From Rhodospirillales bacterium (GTDB taxonomy: Bacteria; Pseudomonadota; Alphaproteobacteria; Rhodospirillales; WMHbin7): 64,000 bases of DNA. The position numbers and the translations under genes are program-made. Location: contig JACRPC010000013.1 in the NCBI GenBank assembly GCA_016214125.1, forward strand, positions 16,601 through 80,600, in the 5' to 3' direction. This document shows positions 26,919 to 38,655 of the stretch, piece after piece. The notes under the pieces were generated by a model. The model had not been told where the DNA came from. It saw nothing but the letters and a program-made list of their open reading frames with translations, and did not search any database. Every line of letters starts with the position of its first letter. The stretch's first letter is position 1.

Positions 26919-28598
26919 ATGGCCGCCTATCAATACATCTACGTGATGAAAAACCTGTCCAAGGTCTATCCGGGCGGGCGCAAGGTGATGGAGGGGATTT
27001 ATCTGTCCTTCCTGCCCGGCGCCAAAATCGGCGTCTTGGGCTATAACGGCGCCGGCAAATCGACGCTTTTGCGCATCATGGCCGGCATCGACAAGGATTT
27101 CGGCGGCGAGGCCTGGGCGGCCGAAGGCGTCAAGGTGGGCTTTCTCGAGCAGGAACCCAAGCTCGACGCCGCCAAGGACGTGATGGGCAATGTGATGGAA
27201 GGGGTGGCGGAGACCAAGGCCCTGCTCGATCGCTTCGAGGCGGTGAGCGCCCGCTTCGGCGAAGACCTTTCCGATGACGAGATGAACGCCCTGATGGCCG
27301 AGCAGGCCGAACTGCAAGAGCAGATCGACCATTTGAACGCCTGGGAGCTTACCCGCACCATCGAAATCGCCATGGATGCGCTGCGCTGCCCGCCCGGCGA
27401 CGCCGAGGTGGCCAGGCTCTCGGGCGGCGAAAAGCGCCGGGTGGCGCTGTGCCGCCTGCTCTTGTCGCGCCCCGACATGCTGCTCTTGGACGAGCCCACC
27501 AACCATCTGGATGCCGAATCGGTGGCGTGGCTGGAACAGTTTCTCAAGGAGTATCCGGGCACCGTGGTGCTGGTCACCCACGACCGCTATTTCCTCGACA
27601 ACGTCACCGGCTGGATTCTGGAACTCGACCGCGGCAAGGGCATTCCCTACGAGGGCAATTACTCGTCCTGGCTTGAGCAGAAGGAAAAGCGGCTTGAGCA
27701 GGAATCGCGCGAGGAAAGTGCTCGGGCCCGCACCATCAAACAAGAGCTGGAATGGATTCGCGCCAGCCCCAAGGCCCGCCAGGCCAAGAACAAGGCGCGC
27801 ATCACCGCCTTCGACGCCCTGGTCGCCCAGGCCGGCCAGCAGCAAGTCGGCCAGGCGCAAATCGTCATTCCGCCCGGTCCGCGTTTGGGCGATCTGGTGA
27901 TCGAGGCCCAGCATCTGAAGAAGGGCTATGGCGACCGCCTGCTGATCGAGGATCTGTCCTTCAAGCTGCCGCCGGGCGGCATCGTCGGCGTCATCGGCCC
28001 CAACGGGGCGGGCAAGACCACGCTCTTCCGCCTCGTCACCGGCCAGGAAAAGCCCGATGGCGGCGCCTTCAAGGTGGGCGATTCGGTCGTGCTGGGCTAT
28101 GTCGATCAAAGCCGCGATTCCCTAGACGCCAACAAGACGGTGTGGGAGGAAATCTCGGGCGGGCTCGACCAGTTGGAGCTGGGCAAGAAAAGCGTGCCCA
28201 GCCGGGGCTATGTGTCGCAATTCAATTTCAAGGGCTCGGATCAGCAAAAGAAGGTGGGCCAGCTTTCGGGCGGCGAAAGGAACCGCGTCCATCTGGCCAA
28301 GATGCTGAAAAGCGGCGCCAACGTCATTCTGCTCGACGAGCCCACCAACGATCTCGACGTCGACACGCTGCGCGCCCTGGAAGAGGCGCTGGTCGAATTC
28401 CCCGGCTGCGCCGTGGTGATCAGCCACGATCGCTGGTTCCTCGATCGCATCGCCACCCACATCATCGCCTTCGAAGGCGATTCCCAGGTCGTGTGGTTCG
28501 AGGGCAATTACGCCGACTACGAGGCCGACCGTCATCGCCGCCTGGGCGCCCAGGCCGACCAGCCGCATCGCATCAAATACAAGCCGCTGACGCGTTAG
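26919..28598 (+). CDS. ettA: Energy-dependent translational throttle protein EttA (ABC-F ATPase)
   Basis: 559 residues, two ATPase domains without membrane parts: Walker [10 protein letters not shown] and GPNGAGKTT, signatures LSGGEKRR and LSGGERNR, Walker [12 protein letters not shown] and [11 protein letters not shown]. The inter-domain linker with [16 protein letters not shown] and the [11 protein letters not shown] arm match EttA. It binds the ribosomal E site and gates the first elongation steps according to ATP/ADP. ATG 26919 has GGAAAGGA eight bases upstream. Full length for the family. Confidence 0.95.
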   Translation: MAAYQYIYVMKNLSKVYPGGRKVMEGIYLSFLPGAKIGVLGYNGAGKSTLLRIMAGIDKDFGGEAWAAEGVKVGFLEQEPKLDAAKDVMGNVMEGVAETKALLDRFEAVSARFGEDLSDDEMNALMAEQAELQEQIDHLNAWELTRTIEIAMDALRCPPGDAEVARLSGGEKRRVALCRLLLSRPDMLLLDEPTNHLDAESVAWLEQFLKEYPGTVVLVTHDRYFLDNVTGWILELDRGKGIPYEGNYSSWLEQKEKRLEQESREESARARTIKQELEWIRASPKARQAKNKARITAFDALVAQAGQQQVGQAQIVIPPGPRLGDLVIEAQHLKKGYGDRLLIEDLSFKLPPGGIVGVIGPNGAGKTTLFRLVTGQEKPDGGAFKVGDSVVLGYVDQSRDSLDANKTVWEEISGGLDQLELGKKSVPSRGYVSQFNFKGSDQQKKVGQLSGGERNRVHLAKMLKSGANVILLDEPTNDLDVDTLRALEEALVEFPGCAVVISHDRWFLDRIATHIIAFEGDSQVVWFEGNYADYEADRHRRLGAQADQPHRIKYKPLTR

Positions 28599-28604
28599 GG
28601 CTAA

Positions 28605-29999
28605 TCAGCGCTCGGGAATGTCGGTGGCCATCAGGGTCACCAGATCGGCGCGCGCCGGCCGGGCGAGACCGGCCAGGCGGTCGGCCTGGCGGGCCAGCGT
28701 GTTTTCGAACAGATTGCGCACCGTGCGGCCGTTGGCGAAATCCTCGCCGCGCGCCTGGTAAAGCGCCGCCATCCGCTCGACCAGCGCCGCCTTTGCGGCG
28801 CCGTCCAGCTCGTAATGGGCCTTGGCGGCCATGCTCTCGAAGATCGCCGCCAATTCCGTGGGCGCGTAGTCGTCGAAATGGATGAAGCGGTTGAAGCGCG
28901 ACTTGAGGCCCGGGTTGGATTCCAGGAAAACCTCCATCGGCTGGGGATAGCCGGCGACGATCACCACCAGCCGGTCGCGCCGGTCCTCCATCGCCTTCAG
29001 AAGCGTTTCCACCGCCTCGCGGCCGAAATCGCGTTCGCCCCGTCCGGCCAGGGCGTAGGCCTCGTCGATGAACAGGATGCCGCCCATCGCCCGTTCGATT
29101 GCCGTCTTGGTCTTCTGGGCGGTCTCGCCGATCCACTGGCCGACCAGACCGCCGCGATCGACTTCGACCAGGCCGCTGCCGGACAGCAGGCCGAGCGCGC
29201 CATAGATCCGGCCCAAGAGGCGAGCCACCGTGGTCTTGCCGGTGCCGGGATTGCCGGTGAAGACCATGTGCAGCGACATCTCGGCCACCGGCAGGCCGTG
29301 TTCCTGGCGAAGCCTGCGCACCTTGAGAAGGTTGATCAGCGTGGCGACTTCTTTCTTCACCCCGCTAAGGCCGATCAGGGCGTGAAGTTCGGCGGTGATC
29401 GCCTCCAGCGGATTGGGCGGGGCAACCGGCGCGCCCGCCCGGTTCCATTTCGAGGCCGGCGGTTCCACCGCCGGCGCCGGCGTATCGGCGGTCGGTGCGC
29501 CGGCGCGGCCGAACAGACGCCGCGCGCCCGACGACGGAGCCGGTGGCGGCGCGCCCTCGCCCGCTTCGAGCGCCGCCAGGATGTCGGTGAGCCGGGCCAC
29601 TTCGGCCGGCGAGACCTCGTCGTCGGCGGCGGCAAAGCAAAGGCCGATCGCCTCGACCGCTTTCAGGACGCGTTTGGCAAGATCCTCGCCCGGCCAGCGC
29701 CGGTCGAATTCGCGGGCCGATCGGACGAGCGCCTTGAGATCGGCCAGCCCCTGGGCATCGGTCGGCTGCGCTTGGGCGGCGGCCTGGCGGCCGAACACCG
29801 CCTCGAACAGTTCCGTCTCCTTGGGAAAGCGCAGGCGGTCGGCGGCCAGGATGACCAGACCGAAATCGCAGGCCGCCTTGGCGATCCGCTCCCGAACAAG
29901 CGAGGCCTCGCCGGCGATCAGATTTCTCTCGGCCAGCAGCCGGCCGATCGCGGCCAGATCATCGAGCGCCAATTTTACTTGGGCGGCCAAACGCGCCAT
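28605..29999 (-). CDS. AAA+ ATPase of CbxX/SpoVK type with N-terminal TerB-like domain
   Basis: 464 residues. Residues about 1-150 are helical, with an acidic [16 protein letters not shown] segment like TerB domains. A Pro/Ala linker follows, then an AAA+ module of the CbxX/CfqX subfamily: Walker [10 protein letters not shown], Walker [12 protein letters not shown], sensor IVAGYP and arginine-finger region SRFNRFIHF. Relatives include the Rubisco activase CbbX, but no Rubisco is here, so the remodelling target is unknown. Start at ATG 29999 follows GGGGGAG; a GTG lies 15 bases upstream. Separated from the next minus-strand gene by only about 20 bases. Confidence 0.75.
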   Translation of the reverse strand: MARLAAQVKLALDDLAAIGRLLAERNLIAGEASLVRERIAKAACDFGLVILAADRLRFPKETELFEAVFGRQAAAQAQPTDAQGLADLKALVRSAREFDRRWPGEDLAKRVLKAVEAIGLCFAAADDEVSPAEVARLTDILAALEAGEGAPPPAPSSGARRLFGRAGAPTADTPAPAVEPPASKWNRAGAPVAPPNPLEAITAELHALIGLSGVKKEVATLINLLKVRRLRQEHGLPVAEMSLHMVFTGNPGTGKTTVARLLGRIYGALGLLSGSGLVEVDRGGLVGQWIGETAQKTKTAIERAMGGILFIDEAYALAGRGERDFGREAVETLLKAMEDRRDRLVVIVAGYPQPMEVFLESNPGLKSRFNRFIHFDDYAPTELAAIFESMAAKAHYELDGAAKAALVERMAALYQARGEDFANGRTVRNLFENTLARQADRLAGLARPARADLVTLMATDIPER

Positions 30000-30020
30000 C
30001 GCCGTCTCCCCCACAAGATG

Positions 30021-30680
30021 CTAGCGATGGTATCGGCGCTTCTTCGTGGCGGCAACCTTGCCGGATTTGACCGGGCGCGACGGCGTTTCGACCAGGCGGA
30101 CGGTCTTGGCTTCGGCCAGGCGGGCCGGCACCAGCGGCCGGCCGCCCACCAAGCCCCAATCGGCGCGGTCGATCCAGCCCCAGCGCAAGACGAAGCCGCC
30201 CGCCCCATCGGGTTCGGGCTGGATGAGCAGCAGGTAACCGTCCGGTCGGCTTTCATCGGGCCAGGCCGCCAGGCTGGCGAAGTCGGGCGAAAAGGCGCCG
30301 ACGAGTAAGCCGACCCCAAGATCGGGGCTGGTGGCGTGACGCAGCCGCGCCCCCCACGCTGTCTTGTCCGCATGCCAGAGGGTGGGATCGGTCTTCGCCA
30401 GCTCCTGGGCCAAAAGCAGAGCCAGCCGCAAGGGATCGCCGCCCGCCAGCCGCTCCCGATCCTGGGGCGTCAGCTTGGCCGGATCGAGCCCGTGATCGAG
30501 GGCGAATTCCAAATCCGCCAGGCCAAGATCGGACCCGGCGGCCGACGACCAGCCGGCGATCGCCCTCCGGGCGGCGTCGAGCAGATGGCGGGTGTCGAAG
30601 GGATGGCGGGCGATCAGGCGAGCCGTTTCGGCGGGCCATTGGGCGAAGGGAAGCGAATCGTAGGGCGAGGATCGAGCCAT
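30021..30680 (-). CDS. Hypothetical protein upstream of the AAA+ ATPase gene
   Basis: 219 residues, predicted soluble, helical in the first half and beta-rich around residues 115-180 (GYLLLIQPEPDGAGG, WIDRADWGLVGG). The C-terminus is strongly basic (ATKKRRYHR). No signal peptide or membrane helix. I do not recognise a family. It is probably co-transcribed with the AAA+ gene 21 bases downstream and could be its partner. Confidence 0.6.
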   Translation of the reverse strand: MARSSPYDSLPFAQWPAETARLIARHPFDTRHLLDAARRAIAGWSSAAGSDLGLADLEFALDHGLDPAKLTPQDRERLAGGDPLRLALLLAQELAKTDPTLWHADKTAWGARLRHATSPDLGVGLLVGAFSPDFASLAAWPDESRPDGYLLLIQPEPDGAGGFVLRWGWIDRADWGLVGGRPLVPARLAEAKTVRLVETPSRPVKSGKVAATKKRRYHR

Positions 30681-30720
30681 CGCCCGTCATCCTGGCGCTA
30701 GGCCTGGCGCCGAACAAGCC

Positions 30721-31884
30721 CTAATCCTTCAAATCCTCCCACAGCTCCTTCACCTTGGCGAAGAAGCCGGCCGATTCCGGGCTGGTGTCCTTTTCGCTGC
30801 CGGCCTTCTCGAACTCGCGCAGCAATTCCTGCTGCTTCTTGTTGAGCTTGACCGGCGTTTCGATCACCGCCTGGATGAACATGTCGCCCCTAGCCGGGCT
30901 TCTTAGCACCGCCATGCCCTTGGCCTTCAGGCGGAACTGGTGCCCGGTCTGGGTGCCGGCCGGTACGGTGACCCGGGCCCGGCTGCCGTCGATGGTCGGC
31001 ACCTCGATCGAACCGCCCAGCGAGGCGGTGGTCATCGGGATCGGCACCCGGCAATAGATGTTGGCGCCTTCGCGCTGGAAGAAGCGGTGCGGCTTGACGG
31101 CCAGGAAGATGTAAAGATCGCCCGCGCCGGCGCCGCGCAGTCCGGCCTCGCCCTCGCCCGACAGGCGGATGCGGGTGCCATCCTCGACGCCGGCCGGAAT
31201 CGACACCGACAGGTTCTTTTCCTTGCGGGTCCGCCCGGTGCCGCCGCAGGGTTTGCAGGGATTGCTGATCACCCGGCCGGTGCCGTGGCAGGTGGGGCAG
31301 GTGCGCTCGATGGTGAAGAAACCCTGGGTGGCGCGCACCTTGCCGGCGCCGTGGCAGGTCGTGCAGGTGACGGGCTGCGAGCCGCCGGCGGCGCCGGAAC
31401 CCTTGCAGGATTCGCAAGGAACCGAGGTCGGCACCTTGATGGTGGTGTTGAGACCCTTGTGCGCCTCTTCGAGGCTCACCTCCATGTTGTAGCGCAGATC
31501 GGAACCGCGCCCGGCCTGGGCCTGGCCGCGCCGTCCGCCGCCGCCCATGAATTCGCCGAACATCTCCTCGAAGATGTCGGAAAAGCCGGCGCCGAAGGGA
31601 TGATCGCCGCCGCCACCGCCGCCACCGCCGCCGCCGCCCGGCCGGAAGCCGCCGCCCTGCTCGAAGGCGGCGTGGCCGAAACGGTCATAGGCGGCGCGCC
31701 TCTGATCGTCCTTCAAGACGTCATAGGCCTCATTGATTTCCTTGAACAGGGTCTCGGCCTGCTTGTCGCCGGGATTCTTGTCGGGGTGATGCTTCATGGC
31801 GAGCTTGCGGTAGGCCTTTTTCAAGTCCTCCGCGCTGGCGTTCTTGGCGACGCCCAGAAGCTCGTAATAATCCTTTTTCGCCAT
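30721..31884 (-). CDS. dnaJ: Chaperone protein DnaJ
   Basis: 387-residue type I Hsp40. J domain at 1-70 with the HPD tripeptide ([11 protein letters not shown]), a Gly-rich segment (GGGGGGG), four zinc-binding CxxCxGxG repeats between about residues 150 and 225 ([32 protein letters not shown]), then the substrate-binding C-terminal domains. It stimulates DnaK ATPase. Located 54 bases downstream of dnaK in the standard order. Confidence 0.97.
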   Translation of the reverse strand: MAKKDYYELLGVAKNASAEDLKKAYRKLAMKHHPDKNPGDKQAETLFKEINEAYDVLKDDQRRAAYDRFGHAAFEQGGGFRPGGGGGGGGGGGDHPFGAGFSDIFEEMFGEFMGGGGRRGQAQAGRGSDLRYNMEVSLEEAHKGLNTTIKVPTSVPCESCKGSGAAGGSQPVTCTTCHGAGKVRATQGFFTIERTCPTCHGTGRVISNPCKPCGGTGRTRKEKNLSVSIPAGVEDGTRIRLSGEGEAGLRGAGAGDLYIFLAVKPHRFFQREGANIYCRVPIPMTTASLGGSIEVPTIDGSRARVTVPAGTQTGHQFRLKAKGMAVLRSPARGDMFIQAVIETPVKLNKKQQELLREFEKAGSEKDTSPESAGFFAKVKELWEDLKD

Positions 31885-31907
31885 GACGGCCCAACCCCCG
31901 AACGCGG

Positions 31908-31932
31908 GCGGGAGCCCCCTGGGGACTCCCGC
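31908..31932 (-). terminator. Hairpin between dnaK and dnaJ
   Basis: A 7-base perfect stem GCGGGAG / CTCCCGC with inner C/G pairs lies six bases after the dnaK stop codon. There is no T-run after it on the transcribed strand, so it is more likely an attenuating or mRNA-stabilising hairpin that lowers dnaJ relative to dnaK than a full terminator. Confidence 0.5.
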
Positions 31933-31938
31933 TTTCGC

Positions 31939-33906
<1,968 letters not shown>

Positions 33907-34007
33907 ACCATCCTCGTTCGTTGGGCGGGCCGGCCGGACCCCAAAAAGGCGGTCTCCCGGCCCCCGGTTGACTATAGTGCGAGGGAAGAACCCTCCGCTC
34001 GACGGGT

Positions 34008-34036
34008 TATATAAGGCGATGCCGCGCCGGGCGCAA
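34008..34036 (-). promoter_or_regulatory. Predicted dnaK promoter
   Basis: On the minus strand TTGCGC (34036-34031) is followed after 17 bases by TATATA (34013-34008) within CTTATATAA, about 105 bases upstream of the dnaK ATG. The wider -10 context CTTATATAA resembles the alphaproteobacterial sigma-32 element, while the -35 also fits the housekeeping sigma factor. No CIRCE element (TTAGCACTC-type inverted repeat) was seen. Confidence 0.5.
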
Positions 34037-34083
34037 CTTAGCCGGCAAGGGTTAAGAAAGAACTTTCGAATCCCAACAAGGGC

Positions 34084-34971
34084 CTAGACGGCCGGGCTTT
34101 TGTACCAGGCGGGCCTAAGGGCGGCGAGCTTGGCCCCTTCGCATTCGAAAGAACCAGAAGAATCAAGCTTCTCCAACCGGATCAGGGCCAGGCCAAGCCC
34201 GTTCTCGGCCACGCGCAATTCGCCCGCCTCCTGGCCGTCTTGGACGATCGGGCTGCCGGGCGGCGGCTGGGGTCCGTCGATGGTCACCGGCACCAGCCTT
34301 TTCTTCACCAAACCGCGATATTTGGTGCGCGCCGTCAGTTCTTGGCCCATATAACAGCCCTTGTCGAAATCGACGCCGTTAAGCTCGTCATAGCCGAGTT
34401 CCAAGAGCACGTCCTTTTCCAGGGCCTGATCGGCGCTGCCCTCGGGCAGGCCCAGCCGGTAGCGATGGGCGCGGAAATCGGCCGCCGAGCCTTCGGCGAA
34501 GCCCAGCGCGACGAGCGGCGCCAGACCGCCCGGGGCGGGCAGAATCAAGCGCAGGCCGGCCTCGGCCAGGCGCGGATCGGCAAAGGCGATGCCGCCGGCG
34601 AAGGGCTTGGCCTGGCCGGCTTCGCCCAGGCCCAGCTTGGCGGGCGCGTCGGGGCCGAAGGCGGCGACGACGATCCAATCGGGGGCCAGCTCGATCGACA
34701 CCTTGGCCTTCAGCTTGTAAAGCGACAGGCGCTTTTTCAGATCGGCCAGGCGCGCCGCCTCGCCATCGATCCAGACGGCGTCGCCCGCCTCGGCCAGGAA
34801 GAGATCAAACAGGAATTTGCCCTGGGGGGTGAGCAGGGCGGCGAACAGCGCCCGCTCGGGCGAAAGCTTGCGGGTGTCGTTGGAGATCAGGCCCTGCAGA
34901 AAGGGCGCGCGCTCCTCGCCCGCGACCTTGAGCAGCGCCCGATCGGTCAGCCTCACCGCCATCGCCTTCAT
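34084..34971 (-). CDS. Folate-binding YgfZ/GcvT-like protein
   Basis: 295 residues. The signature KGCYMGQELTAR is the conserved K-G-C-Y-x-G-Q-E motif of YgfZ/IBA57 proteins, which use tetrahydrofolate in Fe-S cluster assembly and repair. The N-terminal region FLQGLISNDTRKL and LLTPQGKFLFD is also typical. I chose ATG 34971, ten bases after an AGAGGAG; ATG 35001 is upstream without a Shine-Dalgarno. Divergent from the repeat-preceded glycosyltransferase gene. Confidence 0.85.
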   Translation of the reverse strand: MKAMAVRLTDRALLKVAGEERAPFLQGLISNDTRKLSPERALFAALLTPQGKFLFDLFLAEAGDAVWIDGEAARLADLKKRLSLYKLKAKVSIELAPDWIVVAAFGPDAPAKLGLGEAGQAKPFAGGIAFADPRLAEAGLRLILPAPGGLAPLVALGFAEGSAADFRAHRYRLGLPEGSADQALEKDVLLELGYDELNGVDFDKGCYMGQELTARTKYRGLVKKRLVPVTIDGPQPPPGSPIVQDGQEAGELRVAENGLGLALIRLEKLDSSGSFECEGAKLAALRPAWYKSPAV

Positions 34972-35046
34972 CGTCGCCACGCTCCTCTTTTGCTCCCTCA
35001 TGATATAACATCGTTTGATGTCAATTGAAGCCTATCCCAACCCGAA

Positions 35047-35319
35047 TTCATGGTGCTTCGGCGGCAAGGCCGCCGCGCGCCTTATGGCGCGAAAGCCAAG
35101 CGAGCGGAACGCGAGCGCCTGGCGACTGAGGGATTCATGGTGCTTCGGCGGCAAGGCCGCCGCGCGCCTTATGGCGCGAAAGCCAAGCGAGCGGAACGCG
35201 AGCGCCCGGCGACTGAGGGATTCATGGTGCTTCGGCGGCAAGGCCGCCGCGCGCCTTGCCGCGCGCCCTATGGCGCGAAAGCCAAGCGAGCGGAACGCGA
35301 GCGCCCGGCGATTGAGGGG
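35047..35319 (+). repeat. Three tandem copies of an 87-base dispersed repeat
   Basis: Copies at 35047-35133, 35134-35220 and 35221-35319; the third carries a 12-base internal duplication. Each contains the perfect inverted repeat GGCGGC-AAG-GCCGCC and a CGCGCC/GGCGCG arm pair. Copies differ at only a few positions. The unit is 29 codons, and every copy is open in the frame of the downstream gene. Its end (GAGGGGCAAAAC) supplies the Shine-Dalgarno of that gene. Related copies lie at 41.5 and 43.5 kb. Apart from this array the roughly 350-base gap holds only the divergent promoters. Confidence 0.9.
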
Positions 35320-35325
35320 CAAAAC

Positions 35326-36957
35326 ATGACTCCTCCAGCCCGCCTGATTTCCGACTTGGCCTTCGTCCGCCACCTGCTGGTCGCCCACCGCACCGATGAG
35401 GCGCGGGCCGCGTTGATCGCCCTTGAGGGTCTCGACGGGGTTCTGGCGCCGGCATGGCTGGCGCTGGGCGAAAGCTATTTCCATGCCGAACGCTATGGCG
35501 ACGCCCTGGCCGTCTTATCGAAAGCGCTGGCGATGGGCGCCGATCCGCGGCGCACCCGCCAGGCGCTGGGCCAGGTCCATTTCAATCGGGGCGAGGCTGC
35601 CCCGGCCAAGGCGGAGTTCGAGGCGGTGCTGGCGATGGCGTCCGACCACGCGCCGGCCCATCGCGGCCTGGCGGCGCTGGCGCTTAACCGCGACGCTTAC
35701 GATGACGCGCTGGTCCATCTGCGCCAGGCGGTGGCGGCCGATCCCAAGGACGCCGAATCCTGGGCAATGATCGCCACCGTCCATTACCGCCGCGCCGACG
35801 TGGCGGTGCTCTATCGAAGCTGGACCCGGCAGAATCTGATCGATCCCACGGCCCGGCCCGATTTCCTGACGCCGAAGATCGGCTCCGATTCGCTCGACGA
35901 GGCACTGGCCGGACTGGCCCGGGCGCGCGCGCTCGATCCCAGCGTGCGGGCCGACGAGATCGGCTTTCGCCTGCTGGTCGCCGCCGGTCGGCCCGAGGAC
36001 GGACTGGCCCATCTGGCGGCCGATCCGGCGCCCGACGCCCGCACCCTGCGCCTGATGGCCGACGGCGCCTTTCTGTTGGGCGATCACGATCGCGCCCGGC
36101 GCTGGCACCAGGAAAGCCTGCTGGCCCGCTGCCAGGGTCCCATCGCGCTGCGCCCGCTCGGCCAGCCGGCGCGCAAGGCGGTGCCCCGAATGGGCGTCCC
36201 CGTCGTCTATGTCCATTGGGATGCGCCCGATCATCTGGCGCTTTCGATCGGCCAGGCGCAACGGGCGGCGCCCGACTCGCCGGTGGTGGTGATCGGCGAT
36301 CGCTGGAACCGCTATCGGGGCGTCGAGCATGTGCTTCTGCGCGATCATCTGGGTGCGGCGGAAAGCTTCGCCCGCCATTACGTGCATCGCAGCGAGAACG
36401 ATTTCTCCTACGAACTCTTCTGCTTCCAGCGCTGGTTCATCCTGGCCGATTGGGCCAGGGCCACCGGCACCGAGATCTTGCTGGCGCTCGATTCCGACGT
36501 GCTGCTGTTCGAGCGGGCGGGCAAGCTGGCGCAGCGTCTGGGTGGAAAGGCCGCCGGCTTCGCCGGACCGCTGGGGCCGCAACTGGCGGTGCTCACCCAA
36601 GAAGGGCTCGATGCCCTTTGCGCCTATTACGCCGATTTCTACCAGGCCGAAGGCTGGCGCGACCGACCGGCGCCGATTTCCGACATGACGCTTCTGCCCG
36701 ATTTCTTCGCCCGCCTGCCGGCGGCCGATCTCAACGCCGATCCCGGCTGGTCCTTCATCGACGGCAACATCCGCCTGTCCGAAGGCTTCGCCATGGCGGA
36801 CGGCCTGAAGGCGCTCGCGTTCGAAAACGGCCGCCCGATCGGCATCGACGCCGAGGGGCGCGCCCGGCCGCTGGCCGCCCTTCATTTCCAGGGCGTGGCG
36901 AAGAAGAAAATGGCCGATACCGCGCGGCGGGCGGCCGAGGCGCCTATTTCTTCTTGA
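35326..36957 (+). CDS. TPR protein with GT-A-like glycosyltransferase domain
   Basis: 543 residues from ATG 35326, which follows GAGGGG. TPR-like helices cover about residues 1-160. From about residue 285 (VPVVYVHWDAPDHLALS) a GT-A-like domain carries the DxD metal/nucleotide-sugar motif LALDSDVLLF near residue 390. The frame stays open upstream through all three 87-base repeats to ATG 35050, so an N-terminal extension of up to 92 residues cannot be excluded. The 3' end overlaps asd convergently by 14 bases. Donor and acceptor unknown. Confidence 0.7.
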   Translation: MTPPARLISDLAFVRHLLVAHRTDEARAALIALEGLDGVLAPAWLALGESYFHAERYGDALAVLSKALAMGADPRRTRQALGQVHFNRGEAAPAKAEFEAVLAMASDHAPAHRGLAALALNRDAYDDALVHLRQAVAADPKDAESWAMIATVHYRRADVAVLYRSWTRQNLIDPTARPDFLTPKIGSDSLDEALAGLARARALDPSVRADEIGFRLLVAAGRPEDGLAHLAADPAPDARTLRLMADGAFLLGDHDRARRWHQESLLARCQGPIALRPLGQPARKAVPRMGVPVVYVHWDAPDHLALSIGQAQRAAPDSPVVVIGDRWNRYRGVEHVLLRDHLGAAESFARHYVHRSENDFSYELFCFQRWFILADWARATGTEILLALDSDVLLFERAGKLAQRLGGKAAGFAGPLGPQLAVLTQEGLDALCAYYADFYQAEGWRDRPAPISDMTLLPDFFARLPAADLNADPGWSFIDGNIRLSEGFAMADGLKALAFENGRPIGIDAEGRARPLAALHFQGVAKKKMADTARRAAEAPISS

Positions 36958-37966
36958 GGTGGTCGCGGATCAGCACTTCGGCGATCTGCACGGCGTTCAA
37001 GGCCGCGCCCTTGCGCAGATTGTCGGAGACCACCCAGAAGGCCAAGCCGTTGGCCACCGTCGGGTCCTTGCGGATGCGGCTGACATAGACGGCGTCCTCG
37101 CCGGCGCATTCGGCGGGGGTGATGTAGCCGCCCGGCTCGCGCTCGTCGAGCACGATCACGCCCGGCGCCCTTTTCAGCGCGGCGCGGGCCTTCTTCTCGT
37201 CGATCGGCCTGGCGCACTCGATGGTCACCGATTCCGAATGGCCGATGAAGACCGGCACCCGCACGCAGGTCGCCTGGACCTGGATGTCGGCATCGAGGAT
37301 CTTCTTGGTCTCGACCACCATCTTCCATTCCTCCTTGGTCGAGCCGTCCTCGAGGAAGACATCGATCTGCGGAATGAGGTTGAAGGCGATCTGCTTGGGG
37401 AACTTCTTCGGCTCCTTGGGGTCGCCGACATAGATCGAGCGCGTCTGCTCGAACAGCTCGTCCATGGCGTCCTTGCCGGCGCCCGACACCGATTGGTAGG
37501 TCGAAACCACCACCCGCTTGATGGTCGCCAGATCGTGCAGCGGCTTCAGCGCCACCACCATCTGGATGGTCGAGCAGTTGGGGTTGGCGATGATGCCGCG
37601 CTTGGTGTAGCGGGCGATGGCCTCGGGATTGACCTCGGGCACCACCAGGGGCACGTCGGGTTCCATGCGGAAATGGCTGGTGTTGTCGATCACCACCGCG
37701 CCGGCGGCGGCGGCGCGCGGGCTGTGCACGGCCGAAACCTTGGCGCCCGGCGAGGACAGCACGATGTCGATGCCCTTGAAATCGAAGGTGGCGAGATCCT
37801 TGACCGTCAGGATGTCGGATTCGCCGAACGAAACCTCGCGCCCCGCCGAGCGGGCGGAGGCCAGCGCCACCACTTCGGAAACCGGAAATTTGCGCTCGGC
37901 CAAGGTGGTGAGCATTTCCCGCCCGACATTGCCGGTGGCTCCGACGACGGCGACCCGATAACCCAT
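36944..37966 (-). CDS. asd: Aspartate-semialdehyde dehydrogenase
   Basis: 340 residues. NADP-binding VAVVGATGNVGREML at the N-terminus and the catalytic cysteine in IANPNCSTIQ (Cys131). It reduces aspartyl phosphate to the semialdehyde for lysine/diaminopimelate, threonine and methionine synthesis; metZ at 49 kb uses a downstream intermediate. Start at ATG 37966 (MGYRVAVVGA); the in-frame extension to 38059 runs through the intergenic region. Confidence 0.96.
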   Translation of the reverse strand: MGYRVAVVGATGNVGREMLTTLAERKFPVSEVVALASARSAGREVSFGESDILTVKDLATFDFKGIDIVLSSPGAKVSAVHSPRAAAAGAVVIDNTSHFRMEPDVPLVVPEVNPEAIARYTKRGIIANPNCSTIQMVVALKPLHDLATIKRVVVSTYQSVSGAGKDAMDELFEQTRSIYVGDPKEPKKFPKQIAFNLIPQIDVFLEDGSTKEEWKMVVETKKILDADIQVQATCVRVPVFIGHSESVTIECARPIDEKKARAALKRAPGVIVLDEREPGGYITPAECAGEDAVYVSRIRKDPTVANGLAFWVVSDNLRKGAALNAVQIAEVLIRDHLKKK

Positions 37967-38063
37967 GACACGGTTCTTTCCAAACTGAGGGCAACGAAGG
38001 GGCAGAAAATTACTCCGCCCCGGTCTTGAATTCAAGGGGCGGTCGACGCCGATAATCAATATT

Positions 38064-38561
38064 TCAATGGCACTGGCCGATCGAACCCTCGGCGCAGACG
38101 GTCTTGCCGTCCGTCCACAGGGCGCCCGAGAAATCGGCGTGCAGAAGATCGGCGCCGGTCATCCGGGCGCCGGTAAGGTCGGCGCCGCGCAAGGAGGCGC
38201 GAAAGAAGCGGGCGCGGCGCAAATCGGCCTGGCGCAGGCTGGCACCGGCCAGATCGGCCTTGGTAAAATCGGCCTCGATCAGATCGGCCCGGTCGAGCCG
38301 GGTCTTCACCATCTCGGCCGAGATGAATTTCACCCGGTAGGCGTTGGCGCCGGCCAGATTGGCGCCGGTAAGATCGGCGCGCTGAAAGGTGGCGTCGCGC
38401 AGCCGGGCGCCGGAAAGGTCGACGCCCTTCAAATCGCGGCCATCGTGATAGCAGCGCTGCCAATCGACGCCGGGCTTGGCCGGTTCGGTGCAACTGGCGT
38501 CGAGCTGGACCGGTTGGGCGAGGCCCAGGCCGGCAAGGACGAAAAGGGTTTTCCAGACCAT
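38064..38561 (-). CDS. Exported pentapeptide-repeat protein
   Basis: 165 residues with a signal peptide (MVWKTLFVLAGLGLAQPV), then about 18 A(D/N)Lxx pentapeptides from residue 50 to 145 (ADLTGANLAGAN, ADLAGASLRQADL), predicted to form a right-handed quadrilateral beta-helix. Cysteines at both ends (ASCTEP, RCYHDG, VCAEGSIGQC) may form disulfides in the periplasm. Function not known; pentapeptide proteins range from structural to DNA-mimic roles, and export argues against DNA mimicry. Confidence 0.75.
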   Translation of the reverse strand: MVWKTLFVLAGLGLAQPVQLDASCTEPAKPGVDWQRCYHDGRDLKGVDLSGARLRDATFQRADLTGANLAGANAYRVKFISAEMVKTRLDRADLIEADFTKADLAGASLRQADLRRARFFRASLRGADLTGARMTGADLLHADFSGALWTDGKTVCAEGSIGQCH

Positions 38562-38655
38562 GCACCCATGATGGGGTGGGAAGCGCCAAAAAGGCAACGC
38601 GGGAATTCGATTTCCGCACTTTGACCGGACGGGCGGGGGGGCTTATGGTGGGGGC

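Noticed and set aside
26370..28109. A 579-codon minus-strand frame
   Set aside because: Antisense to ettA, which has all ABC-F motifs; the true minus-strand gene in this area is the short cysteine-rich protein.
35047..35319. Tandem repeat considered as a CRISPR array
   Set aside because: The units abut with no unique spacers, and period, inverted arms and dispersed copies fit an intergenic repeat family. No cas genes are present.
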